Source of the DNA: Lucifuga dentata
Lineage: Eukaryota > Chordata > Actinopteri > Ophidiiformes > Bythitidae
Length of the DNA stretch: 64,000 bases
Direction: 5' to 3'
Assembly (NCBI GenBank): GCA_014773175.1
Contig: VXCM01000050.1
Location: 186,001-250,000, forward strand
Under the pieces are notes generated by a model that was not told the origin of the DNA, did no database searches, and saw only the letters and a program-made list of their open reading frames with translations. Within the stretch, counting starts at the first letter, position 1. Each line of letters opens with the position of its first letter. The position numbers were made by a program, and so were the translations under genes. Below are positions 17,411 through 28,500 of this stretch, one piece after another.

Positions 17411-17965
17411 AGATATCTTGAATTAACATTCTAACTATCACAATGCATTTGTAGATATCTTAAATGTAATTAAGGATAGTCAGTCAAGCCTTTAAACGTT
17501 AAAATGGTGCCCCAAACAGCCCATTTCTAGATATCTGTAATTCCCTTATAGAGATCTTAAAAGCAATTGTGAATAATAATAATTAACACTCAAGATATCT
17601 CTAATTTAATTTTGACTAGTCATAATTCCGGTTTCTGATATCTGCAATTACATTTTGACTAGTAATATCTTCATTTTGGATATCCAAAAAGATATTTAGG
17701 AAATCATAAATTGTGAGGAATTAAAGATATCTTTAATTGGAATTATGACTAGTTAGAACTGCAATTAAGATATCTTGAATTGGAATTTCAACTAGTCACA
17801 ATTTAATTTGAGATATCTGGAAGTCACTTTTCAGATAGGCAAAACTGAATTGTAGATATATCCAATTAGATTCTCCATACAACTCAATGGAACATTCTTA
17901 TTAGTCATAATTGAATTACAGATATCTTAAATGTGTATCCTGTCACTTTATTAAATGTTAAAAAG
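17411..17965. repeat. foldback palindrome array, centre and right arm
   Basis: GATATC cores recur at about 17412, 17454, 17530, 17594, 17638, 17679, 17727, 17769 and 17812, mostly every 41-48 bp, interleaved with GACTAGT cores (17614, 17657, 17749). The outer part is the inverted copy of the left arm. The arms would pair if the LINE were removed. Confidence 0.85.
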
Positions 17966-18240
17966 GCCTGCCATCGGTAATTGGTAGGCGGGGCTGTCGA
18001 TGCTGCAACTGGTGAGCACCTGGGCCCGATGCCTTAAGATCTGCTCATCCCAGTCACTCGAGGAGACTCTCTTCACAGTGGTGATCTTCTTACTGATTGC
18101 AAATGCAGATCCTCAGGTGCTTGTCTTCTTACAGGTTGATTACTGACTATAGCAGCCAGCTGTGTTGCATATAACCATTTGTAATCACATTCATAATCAC
18201 AGCATTCGTAATCACAGCATGTACTGGATTAACCTGTGGA

Positions 18241-18299
<59 letters not shown>

Positions 18300-19680
18300 C
18301 TCTGCATACGTATGCACAACTTAAAGAATGAAAAGTTACACTTTAAGCACATACAATAGATTCAACCATAGAATTATACTGTCTGTAACCATAATTGTGA
18401 ACATGCAGTTTAGAAGTGTGTGTGTGTGTGTGTGTGTACACTGTGCTGTTTCACATTGGTCACAGAACCTCTCTTCCTTTCTCAGCCAATTCTCAGCTTC
18501 TTCTCTAAAAATGCCTGGAATTGCCATAAAAAAAGTGTGTGCTCATATCCTCGAGTATTTGCATGTGCATTTTGTGTGTGCTTAACTTATCAGACCTATA
18601 AGTAATAAGTAAGTGTAAGTAATTTTACATATGTAAAAGACATAATGTATAATATGGGGTTGACTGATACGTTCTTAGTCTTGCATAGAAAGATCCCTGC
18701 AGACAGTTCACAACACACACACACATAGACAGTGGGACTCTGGGTCCCTTGCTAGAGGGAAAGCTAAAGTAATGTAAAGTAGAAAAGTAAAGTAGAGGAA
18801 AAGCTAATTCATCTTACTCAATATACTGGTAGATTGTTGGGTGTACTTAGAAAAGCAAAATGTTGCATTGATTTTCTTCTTATATATACATTTTTTTTTT
18901 ATGTATTTTTAAAAAGTTTCCATACATACATACATACATACACAACAGCCCAGGCCATCCAAAAGAGCAATACTGAGCATTGGTATGGGGCAATGAGACA
19001 GATGTCAGGTCATGTAAGGCCACCAAAGCATAGCCAGGTTGGTAATGACTATATGGTCTGGACCAGAACTGGTAATAAAATTGGTCTGGATTAGAACTGA
19101 CTAATTTGTCAGCAGCTGTGTGGCTCCTGGTCTCAGTAAGCCTGGGATAAGCTCCAGAAACTGATACCCAAGCTTTCTACCGGCCTCCATCTCTATGGCC
19201 AAACCACAAGGTCAAAAAAACAACTGTATTTCAAAAATTAGTGATCACAAGCTATGTATTTTCCCCAAAATCTATTTAAGGTTCTGGTTAGGCACAGATT
19301 TTCATTGGGGATAAGGATTTTCAACTAAAAAAAAAAAAAAANAAAAAAAAAAAAAAAATGGTAACGACTTACTGCATCGCAGATTGGCCAGAAACTGACA
19401 TTCCTTCTTGCTGTTAGTGTTAGGCACAAGACGAGCATAAAACACCTGCAAATTCAAGATCACTTAAATACATAGTGTCAATGAACTGAAAGCACCTCCA
19501 CTTCAAGCATGAAACCACACACGCGTATGACACGTGTGCACAGAATCATGAAGACAGACATACAGTACATGCTACTGGTAAGCAAAAACGTGTCTGATAG
19601 TAAAGACACGTATATGCAGACCCAGATACACAATAAAGGAATATACATTTTCACATAAGAACACACAAACACACTGAAAT
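17966..19680. other. intergenic with microsatellites
   Basis: CA repeats at 18244-18298, GT repeats at 18416-18437, a poly(A) tract with N at 19327-19358, and a short tandem TAATCACAGCAT near 18195-18220. No gene recognised. Confidence 0.6.
18244..18298. repeat. (CA)n microsatellite
   Basis: About 27 uninterrupted CA units just outside the palindrome array. Confidence 0.95.
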
Positions 19681-19687
19681 GTATGGC

Positions 19688-20186
19688 AATGTCACAGTTC
19701 TGCATGTCTGGTCAGCCACTCACCTGCCATTTCTGCATGCCTGGTCTTCAGCTACTCACCTGCCATTTCTGCCTGCCTGGTCTTCAGCTCCTCACCTCCG
19801 CAGGTTTGGACGCTGTCACCAATTAGCACCAATCAGGCATGGATTTAAGCCCCAGTCTCACACTCACCCTTTGCCAGATTGTTCTTAGCTATCTTCGATC
19901 CAAGACTCTCCAGCGTTTATTTGTGGACTGACATTCTGTTACCGACTCGGCCTGTTTTGGACTATTCTGCTCGTCGCCCCCCTGGTTATCACTTCTGCCT
20001 TCTGTCCCCGACTCCGATTCCAGTCTCTGCGTTTGGACTCTTTGTTTGACTGTGTCAGTGTAGGCACTTTGTCCTGCCAGTTTTTCTGCCTGCCTCTGTG
20101 TTGGACTGAGAGCTCTATTAAAGATCTTTACTTGTCGGAGTTGTACTGTGTGCTGCATTTGGGTCCAAACCCCACCCGTCACAGGC
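19688..20186 (+). mobile_element. retroelement-like repeat B (possible solo LTR)
   Basis: Starts TGTCACAGTTCTGCATG and ends ACCCGTCACA. Near the start a roughly 36-bp unit (CTCACCTGCCATTTCTGC..) is duplicated in tandem at about 19718-19800. ATTAAA lies at 20117-20122, then TTTGGGTCCA at 20158-20167, an ending shared with repeat A. No coding capacity. LTR identity is a guess. Confidence 0.4.
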
Positions 20187-20189
20187 AAG

Positions 20190-21160
20190 CGCATGCACAC
20201 CAATACTGACAACATGCACACATACACACACATATGCACAAGTCACTGCCCCACTGCTTGTGGCTCTGTAATAATCACATAGTAGCTCTACATTAAAAAC
20301 ACACATGGTATTCACTGCATTTCTGTTTGTGTCATCTGTGTGTCTGTGCTAGCGTAAACATGAAAACACACACATCAGTGGGTTTCCACTTTGGGCATCA
20401 AACCGCACTCTCAAATTTTTTGCTGTGGCTTTTCTTTCCTTTTCTCTCTCTCTCTCTCTTTTTTTTTTTTTTTTTTNGCCCAGAGTACACTGCATGTGAA
20501 GAGTCTAGCCCTAGCTGACCTGCATATTGCCCCAGGCAAGCAGCCAGGGTGGAGCTGACGGTGAACCTGGGCCAATGACTCAGATGCTGTTTTCAGTGGA
20601 CACTTACTGATTGAGACACTAACATAAATATGTTACATACAGGTATTTTTATCCAATGTCAGCAGCAATTTTACATTTTTAGATTAAACATGCATACAGT
20701 TAAAAAGCCAAGTGTATATTTGTTTTTGTGCTTGCATGCATGAACTTTAGATGAGGTTTCTGCTTTTTTTTTTTTTTTTTTTTTTTTCATAAAGCCACAA
20801 ATACACTCTTAGCTGTTTGGGGAGATCCAGATAAAAACCTAGGGTATTACAATAATCTTATAACTGCACATGGTTTTGGAAAAAGGGATTATCTGATGGA
20901 TTTCCATGAAATCTTTTTAATAAATCACTTCAGAAACTTGAAATTATGATTAAAAGTAATTCATTATATAAAAATTTTCTATAGTCCTAAAGTAAAGTAA
21001 CCTACAAGGAAAATATATAGCTACAGTTGTATTGTAAGATATACCTTTTAAAATGAAAATTTTGCAAAACTTTGCACAGTTAAGCAAGTGTGCATATGTA
21101 TTCCATTCAAAAAATGCAATATTAGTTGTGTTTGCTTTCTTATACAGGGCTCCGTGCATG

Positions 21161-21194
<34 letters not shown>

Positions 21195-21790
21195 GAGAAC
21201 ATTACTTATGTTTAAACAACCGTTTCCTGATGCAGTGTGCTGGGCTACTTAGGGTCTGGCTGGAGCCTCTGGGTGATTTGTCAGTTCGAGCCATGCAGGC
21301 TGAGAACCCCTCAACGTTTGCTTTGGGTTCCAAAGGGACACACTCTGGGACCCCTGAATTCCTGGCCATGGTATGCACTCAGATTCTCCCTCCAGACTCT
21401 CAATCCTGAAGTGTATGACACACACAACTGTATGACACACAGATGAGAACATAGGCATGCGTACACACAGAGTAGGTGTAAATTTTCCATTCCACACTCA
21501 TTTCATTGATTGTTCCAGGCATCCCCNCCCCCCCCCCCCCCCTTTTTATTTTTGTGTGTGTGTGTTTTTGCCAAGAACTCGCTTGTGCTTACAGTAATTA
21601 CCGTATGTGCTACAGTATGTACAGTATGTGCTTAATTACAGTTAATTAATTACAGTATGCATGGAGGTTGCTAAATAATCAGGAAAAAAAGGAGAAAAAA
21701 ATAATATTCAGAAAAAAGTCTGATAATATGCAATGACCCCGGTTACTAACTTATTTTACATTTTATGTTTCCATATGAGTCTCTCGAACT
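20190..21790. other. intergenic upstream of fancc
   Basis: Poly(T) tracts with and without N (20461-20477, 20763-20787), CA repeats (21170-21194), a poly(C) tract with N at 21527, and a repeated ACAGTATGTGCTTAATTACAG-type stretch near 21590-21660. No gene recognised. Confidence 0.6.
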
Positions 21791-21813
21791 GCACCTGCAG
21801 CCATGTGACACGA

Positions 21814-21895
21814 TTTCCCAGCATGCATTAGCAGGAGCGGTGTGATTAATGTAGCTCTTAGCCAATAGCAGTCTTCCATACAGCGGAAGTCCGAG
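21814..21895 (+). promoter_or_regulatory. fancc: probable fancc promoter
   Basis: A cluster of motifs typical of housekeeping vertebrate promoters: TTTCCCAGCATGCA at 21814-21827 (resembles the ZNF143/SBS element), CCAAT at 21862-21866 (NF-Y) and GCGGAAGT at 21883-21890 (ETS/GABP). It lies about 1.9 kb before the first coding exon, directly ahead of a candidate 5'UTR exon. No TATA box seen. Motif matches only; no transcript data. Confidence 0.55.
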
Positions 21896-22029
21896 AGAAG
21901 AGGGAAGTTCAGTTCGTTTAGTTCGCGGGACAGAACGGTACTGATATTTATGACACGACGAATATGTATGGATATAGCTGAGGTTCTGCTGTAGAGAAGT
22001 TGGTTAGACGGCTGGAATTCTTATTACAG
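21896..22029 (+). other. fancc: candidate fancc exon 1 (5'UTR)
   Basis: Follows the promoter motifs and ends ATTACAG|GTAGTA, a usable donor. FANCC in mammals also begins with a non-coding exon. It contains one small upstream reading frame, 21950-21994 (14 codons). The transcription start is not determined. Confidence 0.45.
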
Positions 22030-23710
22030 GTAGTACTTCGTAATTGAAGTTGCTTCTCTGTCGAGTGATAAACTTGCTAACAAGCTAACTGCTAAAAAGC
22101 CGGTAGCCTCTGCAAATGAGGAAAGATGCGGTTGGTATTCATCATGGGTTGACACAGCGTAATATACAGGAAAAGCTCTTGATGTTTGGATTTTTGGTTC
22201 TTTAGCATAAAACATTGAACTGACTTCAGTTTTCACCATCAGTGGAACAAGAGTAGAGGAAATACCGGCATCCTGTGGTGTCCTTTAGTTGTTACACCTA
22301 AACGTTTTGCTTGGTGTGCTATAGAAAACAATAGAAGCTAATATGCTTTTAACAGCTTCATTTGCTGTATTTGCAACACAGATAGATGTGTGTCTGTGTG
22401 TGCTGAGAGGGAATATACCTGATACTTTATTTCCCAAAGATTGTATTTATTTTCTTGCCTTTCTATCTCAGACCCTTTGTAATAACTAAGACTAAAAGGT
22501 TTAAGAAGTTGTTGACTAGTTGGGCATGTAAATAATTTGATAACATAAGTACACATATCCCTTGATTTGGTTACTCAAACCAAACTGCTGTGTTCATGAG
22601 TATTGCTAATAAATGTTGCATCAAGCCTTACTGATCCCAGTTTTTGTTAAATATAATATATAACATACTGGATCACACAGCTTTAGATTTGTAGAAAGTG
22701 ATGTTTAACTGATTTGATTATTCTAAAATAATGTCAACAGTCTCATAATTGGAATGGCAAACTGCCCCTTACCCAAAGTCCACAAGCTTAGTTTAACAAA
22801 TCTTCAGAGATAATATTTGACCAGTCACATCTTGTTCCTACTCCAGAATGTGTTTAACTAGTGCCAAAGCACTAGTTAAACACACACACACACTGTGTGT
22901 GTGTGTGTGTGTGTGTGGTGGGGGTTTACAACTCTACATTTGTACATAATGTGTGCCAACAGTACACATATCGTAATCTGTGTGTGATAGAGAGAGAGAG
23001 ACAGAGAGAGTGAGAGTGTGTGTGTGTTGGACTACTACTTGGCTATTCATTATGCAGCTCTTTTCCACCTCTGCTTTACTGAAAACTGAGCCCCCAACAC
23101 AAGTCAACAAGAGGCGTTTGTTCCTAATTTGGTTGGGCTTTTTTTGCTCCCCTAAAATAAGTATTTATATATTCACATCACTGAGCCATAGGGGCTTTCC
23201 AGCAGAGATGATGGCAAAACATTAAACAAATCGTGTGTAATGAGGTGATCATAAAACACAACCCTGCGGTGTCCCACACAGACCTGTCATTATGGCTAAA
23301 AACAACAAATACACATGCACAAATTCTCAGGCTCTGTACCTACACAGATCATATCCACACACACATCCTTGTGATTTGCCCCCTACCGCTATTTTCTCCC
23401 CATCATCATAAAAGGTGAAGAATGTGCTGTTTATTTCTCAGTAGGCCTTGAACTGTGTGTGTGTGTGTGTGTGTTTTGAGAAGGCTTGATCCTGCTCAGC
23501 TAAGAAGTTAGATCATTAGTTTGTGGTAAAGAGTTTGCTTTAAGTTCTTTACATCAAGTTTTGCTCTCAGAACTTGGCAGTTGATGACAACTTTTGTTAC
23601 TCTGTAGTCACAAAGTAGTAAGAGAGCAGTAACTTTCAAATACTGCATTTACCTGCATAATTCATGGGTTTTATAATCGTGTTGTTTGACTCATCAAGGA
23701 TCTCTTTCAG
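22030..23710 (+). other. fancc: fancc intron 1 (inferred)
   Basis: Contains a perfect 13-bp inverted repeat (22852-22881) that runs into (CA)n-(TG)n, and further GT repeats at 23454-23474. No other feature recognised. Confidence 0.45.
22852..22917. repeat. stem-loop joined to (CA)n(TG)n
   Basis: GTTTAACTAGTGC, loop CAAA, GCACTAGTTAAAC, a perfect 13-bp stem, followed at once by CACACACACACAC and then TGTGTG repeats that can themselves fold back. Confidence 0.9.
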
Positions 23711-23938
23711 CTCTGAAGGAAATTCACCTGGACCAGCACTATGTCTCAGCTCCAGCCACTGATCCAGCCCCAACAAGAGGCAGAACCATTGCTGCGTGTC
23801 CAGGAGATGCAGGTCTGGTTGGGGAAGGCAGTGGCCTGGGGTCAGGTTGACAGGCTGGACACGCTGAGAGATGCCTGCCTGCACATGAGTAGACTGAAGG
23901 ACTTTCTCCAGCTCCTCCACATAGACATCAGCAGTATG
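23711..23938 (+). CDS. fancc: fancc exon 2 (start codon)
   Basis: Acceptor CTCTTTCAG, then a 30-nt leader without ATG, then ATG at 23741 with A at -3. It codes MSQLQPLIQPQQEAEPLLRV through LHIDISSM (66 codons), phase 0. Human FANCC ends the same exon at ..EALKEM. Upstream there is no better in-frame start. Confidence 0.92.
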
Positions 23939-25485
23939 GTGAGAAGACATAGTGAAAAGTAGTGAACACTGAGCTTTTACTCAGCTGGGCTTACAACTAT
24001 CTACATCTTCCTTTTTCACAGTCAAAAAGAAAGTTGTAGGTTTGAGTCATCTTAAAGGACCATACCTCCCATTTTAGCAAGTTTCCTAAAGCATACTACA
24101 GGAACGGTGAATTAAATTTTTTTTTTCCCTACCTTTCAGACCACCATTGGTTTCAGTTCATTCTGGTATGCTATTAAAATCAACTTGTTGAGACTTGAAA
24201 CGTTCTTGGGATAGGTAATCCATTATCATGAACATGTATATTCAGGTTTTTTCAAAGTTTCGTAATTTTAGTGTTTAAGTGCAATAAAGAGCACGGAGTG
24301 AATGTATGTCTCCACCAGGGAATATAGTCCCCGTTTATGCGTTCATCGAAAAATTTAAATGACCATTACTTCATAAGGCTGCGTAACTATTAGCAGGTGA
24401 AACATCTATTTTTAAGCTGGGTGTATTGCTTGAATATTGGATTTTGAAAGATTAAGAGATTTTGCAAAATATCAGGAAATCTGAAACACGGTTTTGTCCT
24501 TTGGGAAATGATTGTCATTAACATTATGTGTATGAAAATTGAATATATTAGGCTCAAACATGCAAAATGGGTGGTATGGTCCTTTAAATACTTCGTCTTG
24601 TTTTGAACAATTTACATTGGAGATGAGTGAGAATCGTCCTTACGTCCATCTTTCCCTGATTCTCCTACAGTCTAAAGTTATCTATAATTTTTAGCATTTT
24701 TCCAGGCTCTACACACACTATGTGAAACAAATGAGAAAAGTTAATCAGTTAGGCTGACCAGCCAAATGGCTCTCTGATTAATGAAGCAGCAAGTTACTTA
24801 AAACACCACCACGTCTAGCACACGTACACAAACAAGCGCCCACTCACTCTCAATGGATGCCAGGGCATGAGCAGCGAGCCCAGCGCTGGCAGGCTGCTGT
24901 TAACAGAGGCGCTCTGTGCTGAGCAGAGCCTGTGTGTGTGTTTCTGGTTGGCAGCGCCGTGATGTTGAGTTAGCAGGTAATAGCCGCACTGGGACCTCTA
25001 GCGCTAACCTGATGTATCCCCACATCAGCTCCAACAAATCCGGGAGCAGAGGACGGCGAGGCTGCAGGACTTTGACATTTCAGTGTTATAACTGCCATGC
25101 CCCCTCCCTCATCATCATGTTCCTCCGCAGATGCATTCATTCCTTCCCTCCCTCTTTCTGTTTTTTCTTACCGTTTACTCTCATTTTCTCCATCACATAA
25201 TATGCTCTCTTTCTGCTGGGAGACATCGTTTTCTTGAGAGTTTTACAGGCACAGTGCTCGTGCAGATTTTAATTTGTGATTCTCTTCCATACGACCATAA
25301 GTTTTGCTGTAGCAGTTGGGTGATGTTAGCATCAATTTTAGTGTCTTTCCACCTGACTTACTTTCTTCTTACTTTCTCTCCTCTTTGTCTCCTTTCCAAA
25401 TATTTTAATAGATCAACTGTTTTCTGTCTCACTCTTTGTACATATCATTCCTGGTCTACATCATCCAGAGGTATCAATATGTGTA

Positions 25486-25538
<53 letters not shown>

Positions 25539-28500
25539 CTGGTAAAACTTAATTGGATTGAAATCCTTATTCCTGGCAGTGGGCTCATAAAAGAGCAGCT
25601 GAGGATAAGCTGCTTCTTGGCAACATTTTGCATCCTTTGATGATTTCACAACTTGTAGCTTTAGCTCAAAGATGAAAATAATATAATATAATATAAATTT
25701 CCTGGTCTACACTTGATGAGCAAACTGACAGGAATTAATATGAGGACCTTTTCTACCCCAGTAGTGCCCTTCTCCTACAGGTTTTCTAGCATGCAGCACG
25801 CATATCAAATGATATTTCAGACTTCTTGTTGTGTACTTGTAGCCACCTCAAGTATCCACATTTTTTTTACATGGTTGCTACATTACTGGTGCAGTATTAT
25901 TCCCTGAATGAACTGATTGGAAAATCCTACAGCAGTAATGTCAGAATGGAAAAAGGGTGTGGGATATTTGACTTTATAGTTTATATATAGATTATAGTCA
26001 CTCACCAAAGTAACATTGCTATTTATTATTAGGGCTAGTTTGATTGTAGGTCAATTATGTCAGGGACAGAATTTTTCTCTTCATCATTTTCTTCATCCTT
26101 CATCTGGCAGATGTTCTATCAACTTCTCCCATCGCCTCTGTGGCTGGTACATAATTAATCACTTCTTTCTGAGATGTCTGTCTGTAATCAAGACAGGAAA
26201 CATGGTCTCAAACCTCATTTGTAATTATGGACAATGTTTATGTCCTGACAAGTCTTTGATGGTGATTTGGCTCTGGTACTTTCTGTTCCAGTTAGCGAAG
26301 GCTCATTCTTGTAGGCATTCCTACAATTTCTATCCCCAAAGTATTGTAAAGTTGTTATTATGAATAAACATTCCTTTTTAGGTGCATCACCAACACACAC
26401 ACGTTTACCATGTGTTGTCGGATTGATCGAAAGTCTGAATGTAAGGCCTGTGTTCCAGACAGCATGGATGGTGTTGCAGGGGGCAACATGTAAGTGATGC
26501 ATGGGAGCATTTAGAGAAACTGTACTTGGCCTGTTACCATTCAGCTTCTCGTTAATGGTGATCTCACCCACATGAATCAGTCAAGTTAGTCTATCTGTTG
26601 CTCTTTTTGAACCTACCTCAGCCTTTCTCCAGGCAATCAAAGGCTACAGAGGTGCTGGGAAAAAAAACAAACTAAAATGCATGATAACATGTAAGAAGAT
26701 ACACATTGCATATACGTAGCTCCTTATTACTCTTCTCCTTTTTATCCTTTGCATCACCATATATAATCTATAATGTTTCTGATAAAATATGCATAAATTG
26801 AATATTGATGCATATTGCCACACAATATCAGGGTCTACTTTAACTGTTTTCTTACTGTCTTCTTCTGTTATAATTTCTTTCCTCTTTTTCTTCTCATTCC
26901 CTTCCTCTTTTCTTCCCTCTTTACGTGCATGCATCCTTTACACTTTTATTTAGTTTTTTTAGTCCCTTGACTGAATTTCACTGTGCAAACTCACAGGACA
27001 GAGCAAAGTCAGGGTTCATTCTGCCTCTTAAGAGCTTCATAATGGCCAGCTGTTGAGTGGCCATGACCATGGCTGCAACCAGTGGGGAATTGCCTTAGGT
27101 AACTTCTCTCTTGAAATCCAAAGTGAGTACATTTTTCCACAGAAGATTGTGGTTGTGATAACTAATTTTACTTTTTCTAATGTTCATTTTGATAGTGAGT
27201 TAAAAAAAAAAAAAAATACTGTTTAATCAAAGTGTGTTTGCTAGACTGATAGGAGTCTGTGCATCACCCTCAGCCTTGGTGGATGCCACCTCCTTGTTAC
27301 TCCTGACAATGATATATACCATGTACAGTATGCACATATCAGTTTATGGTCATATATCACGTCTTTCCCTCCCACCAACAAAGCCCTCATCACCAAGCCA
27401 ATGAAACATGCAGGATTCTTGATGTTTGAGCAGCAGACTGCTTTAGGTAAAACTGCCTTATGTTAGGTTTTGTTATACTATGTTTGGTTGGGGTGTGGTC
27501 AGGTTTTCCGTCAAGGCTGTTGAATTTAATGAGTTTAGAGGGTATATGGTCTATTAATACAGGTTAAAATCTAAAAATACTGTACATGCATATAAACATG
27601 ATGCATGTACACGTGCAGATGTGCTAGCTTATAAATTTAAATAACATCTCACCTCTTTGATCTATTTTTTTTTGTATGACCTGCTGCAGTCATTATTATA
27701 TAAAATGTAATGTGGTCTGTGTTGATATATTAAATCCAGAAAAGGTGGAGGACAAGCAACGTTGCACAGTTAAACGGTTAAAGCAAAAGCTTTTGTTTCT
27801 CGTCTTTATGTGAAAGATGATAAAATCATTTTTGAAAGAATTCTTCCCCAATTCAGAGGTTTGTCTCCATTTTGTCTTGTATATTGTGTTATACCTGAGA
27901 CCATTTCCAAATAATGCCAAGTAATTATTTGACAAACAGAACGTGTTCTCCTTTGTGTTATTAAATTAGAGCCAGCATAGGCAGAGCGGAGGGTTATTTG
28001 CATTCTGGCATGTGTGTGTAGTGGCTCTCCAAGCTTGAAACTGATCTGGAGATTATAATTGGCTGTGAGGTGAAATGAATCACACGGTTTGTTGTTGTGA
28101 ACTGGATAAACAAGCTCATAGACACACACACACACACATACACATAGTTTAAAGTTATAGCACCCTCAGCCAGATCCCTGTCCTGCGTGGTGTTCTGCTT
28201 TGTGTATCTTGCACTATTGCCACCATGGTGAGAATTGTGATGTGACATTGACAACTTGAAGATAAAATACAGACAACAAGGTAAGCAGGTACATTGGTAA
28301 TATACCATGCATCCATGGATGTGTTTGGCAATAAACTAACCNCCCCCCCCCCCCAAGACATTAAATAGACTTGGTCAGTTTGTAACTAATAATGTTAGCC
28401 CACATATCAGCAAGTATGTGTTAAAAGCTAGCAAGCAGGTTCAGAGGGTCAATATTAAAACGTACAGCATTTAATTTGCTTTCTGTTGTGTCTTCTTTTC

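Larger units (their letters stand above)
15796..17411 (+). mobile_element. 5'-truncated, inactivated L2/CR1-clade LINE (reverse transcriptase remnant)
   Basis: Encodes most of a non-LTR reverse transcriptase and its C-terminal region: [73 protein letters not shown], then IIKFANDTTVIGLI, WCSANNLLLN, LKYLGILIS and LPSGRRYR (these motifs typify the fish L2/Rex1-like clade). The endonuclease half is missing. The frame breaks near 16124 (one extra base) and near 16510 (about two bases lost). The catalytic FADD reads FAND (16553-16564). The 3' end is GACAATAAAG plus TCTGAT repeats, the usual tail style of this clade. It is inserted inside the palindrome array. Non-functional. Confidence 0.92.

Noticed and set aside
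26215..26571. A 118-codon open frame on the minus strand in fancc intron 2.
   Set aside because: The translation (MGEITINEKLNGNRPSTVSL..) resembles no family I know, has no repeat-family motif, and lacks support from splice sites or context.
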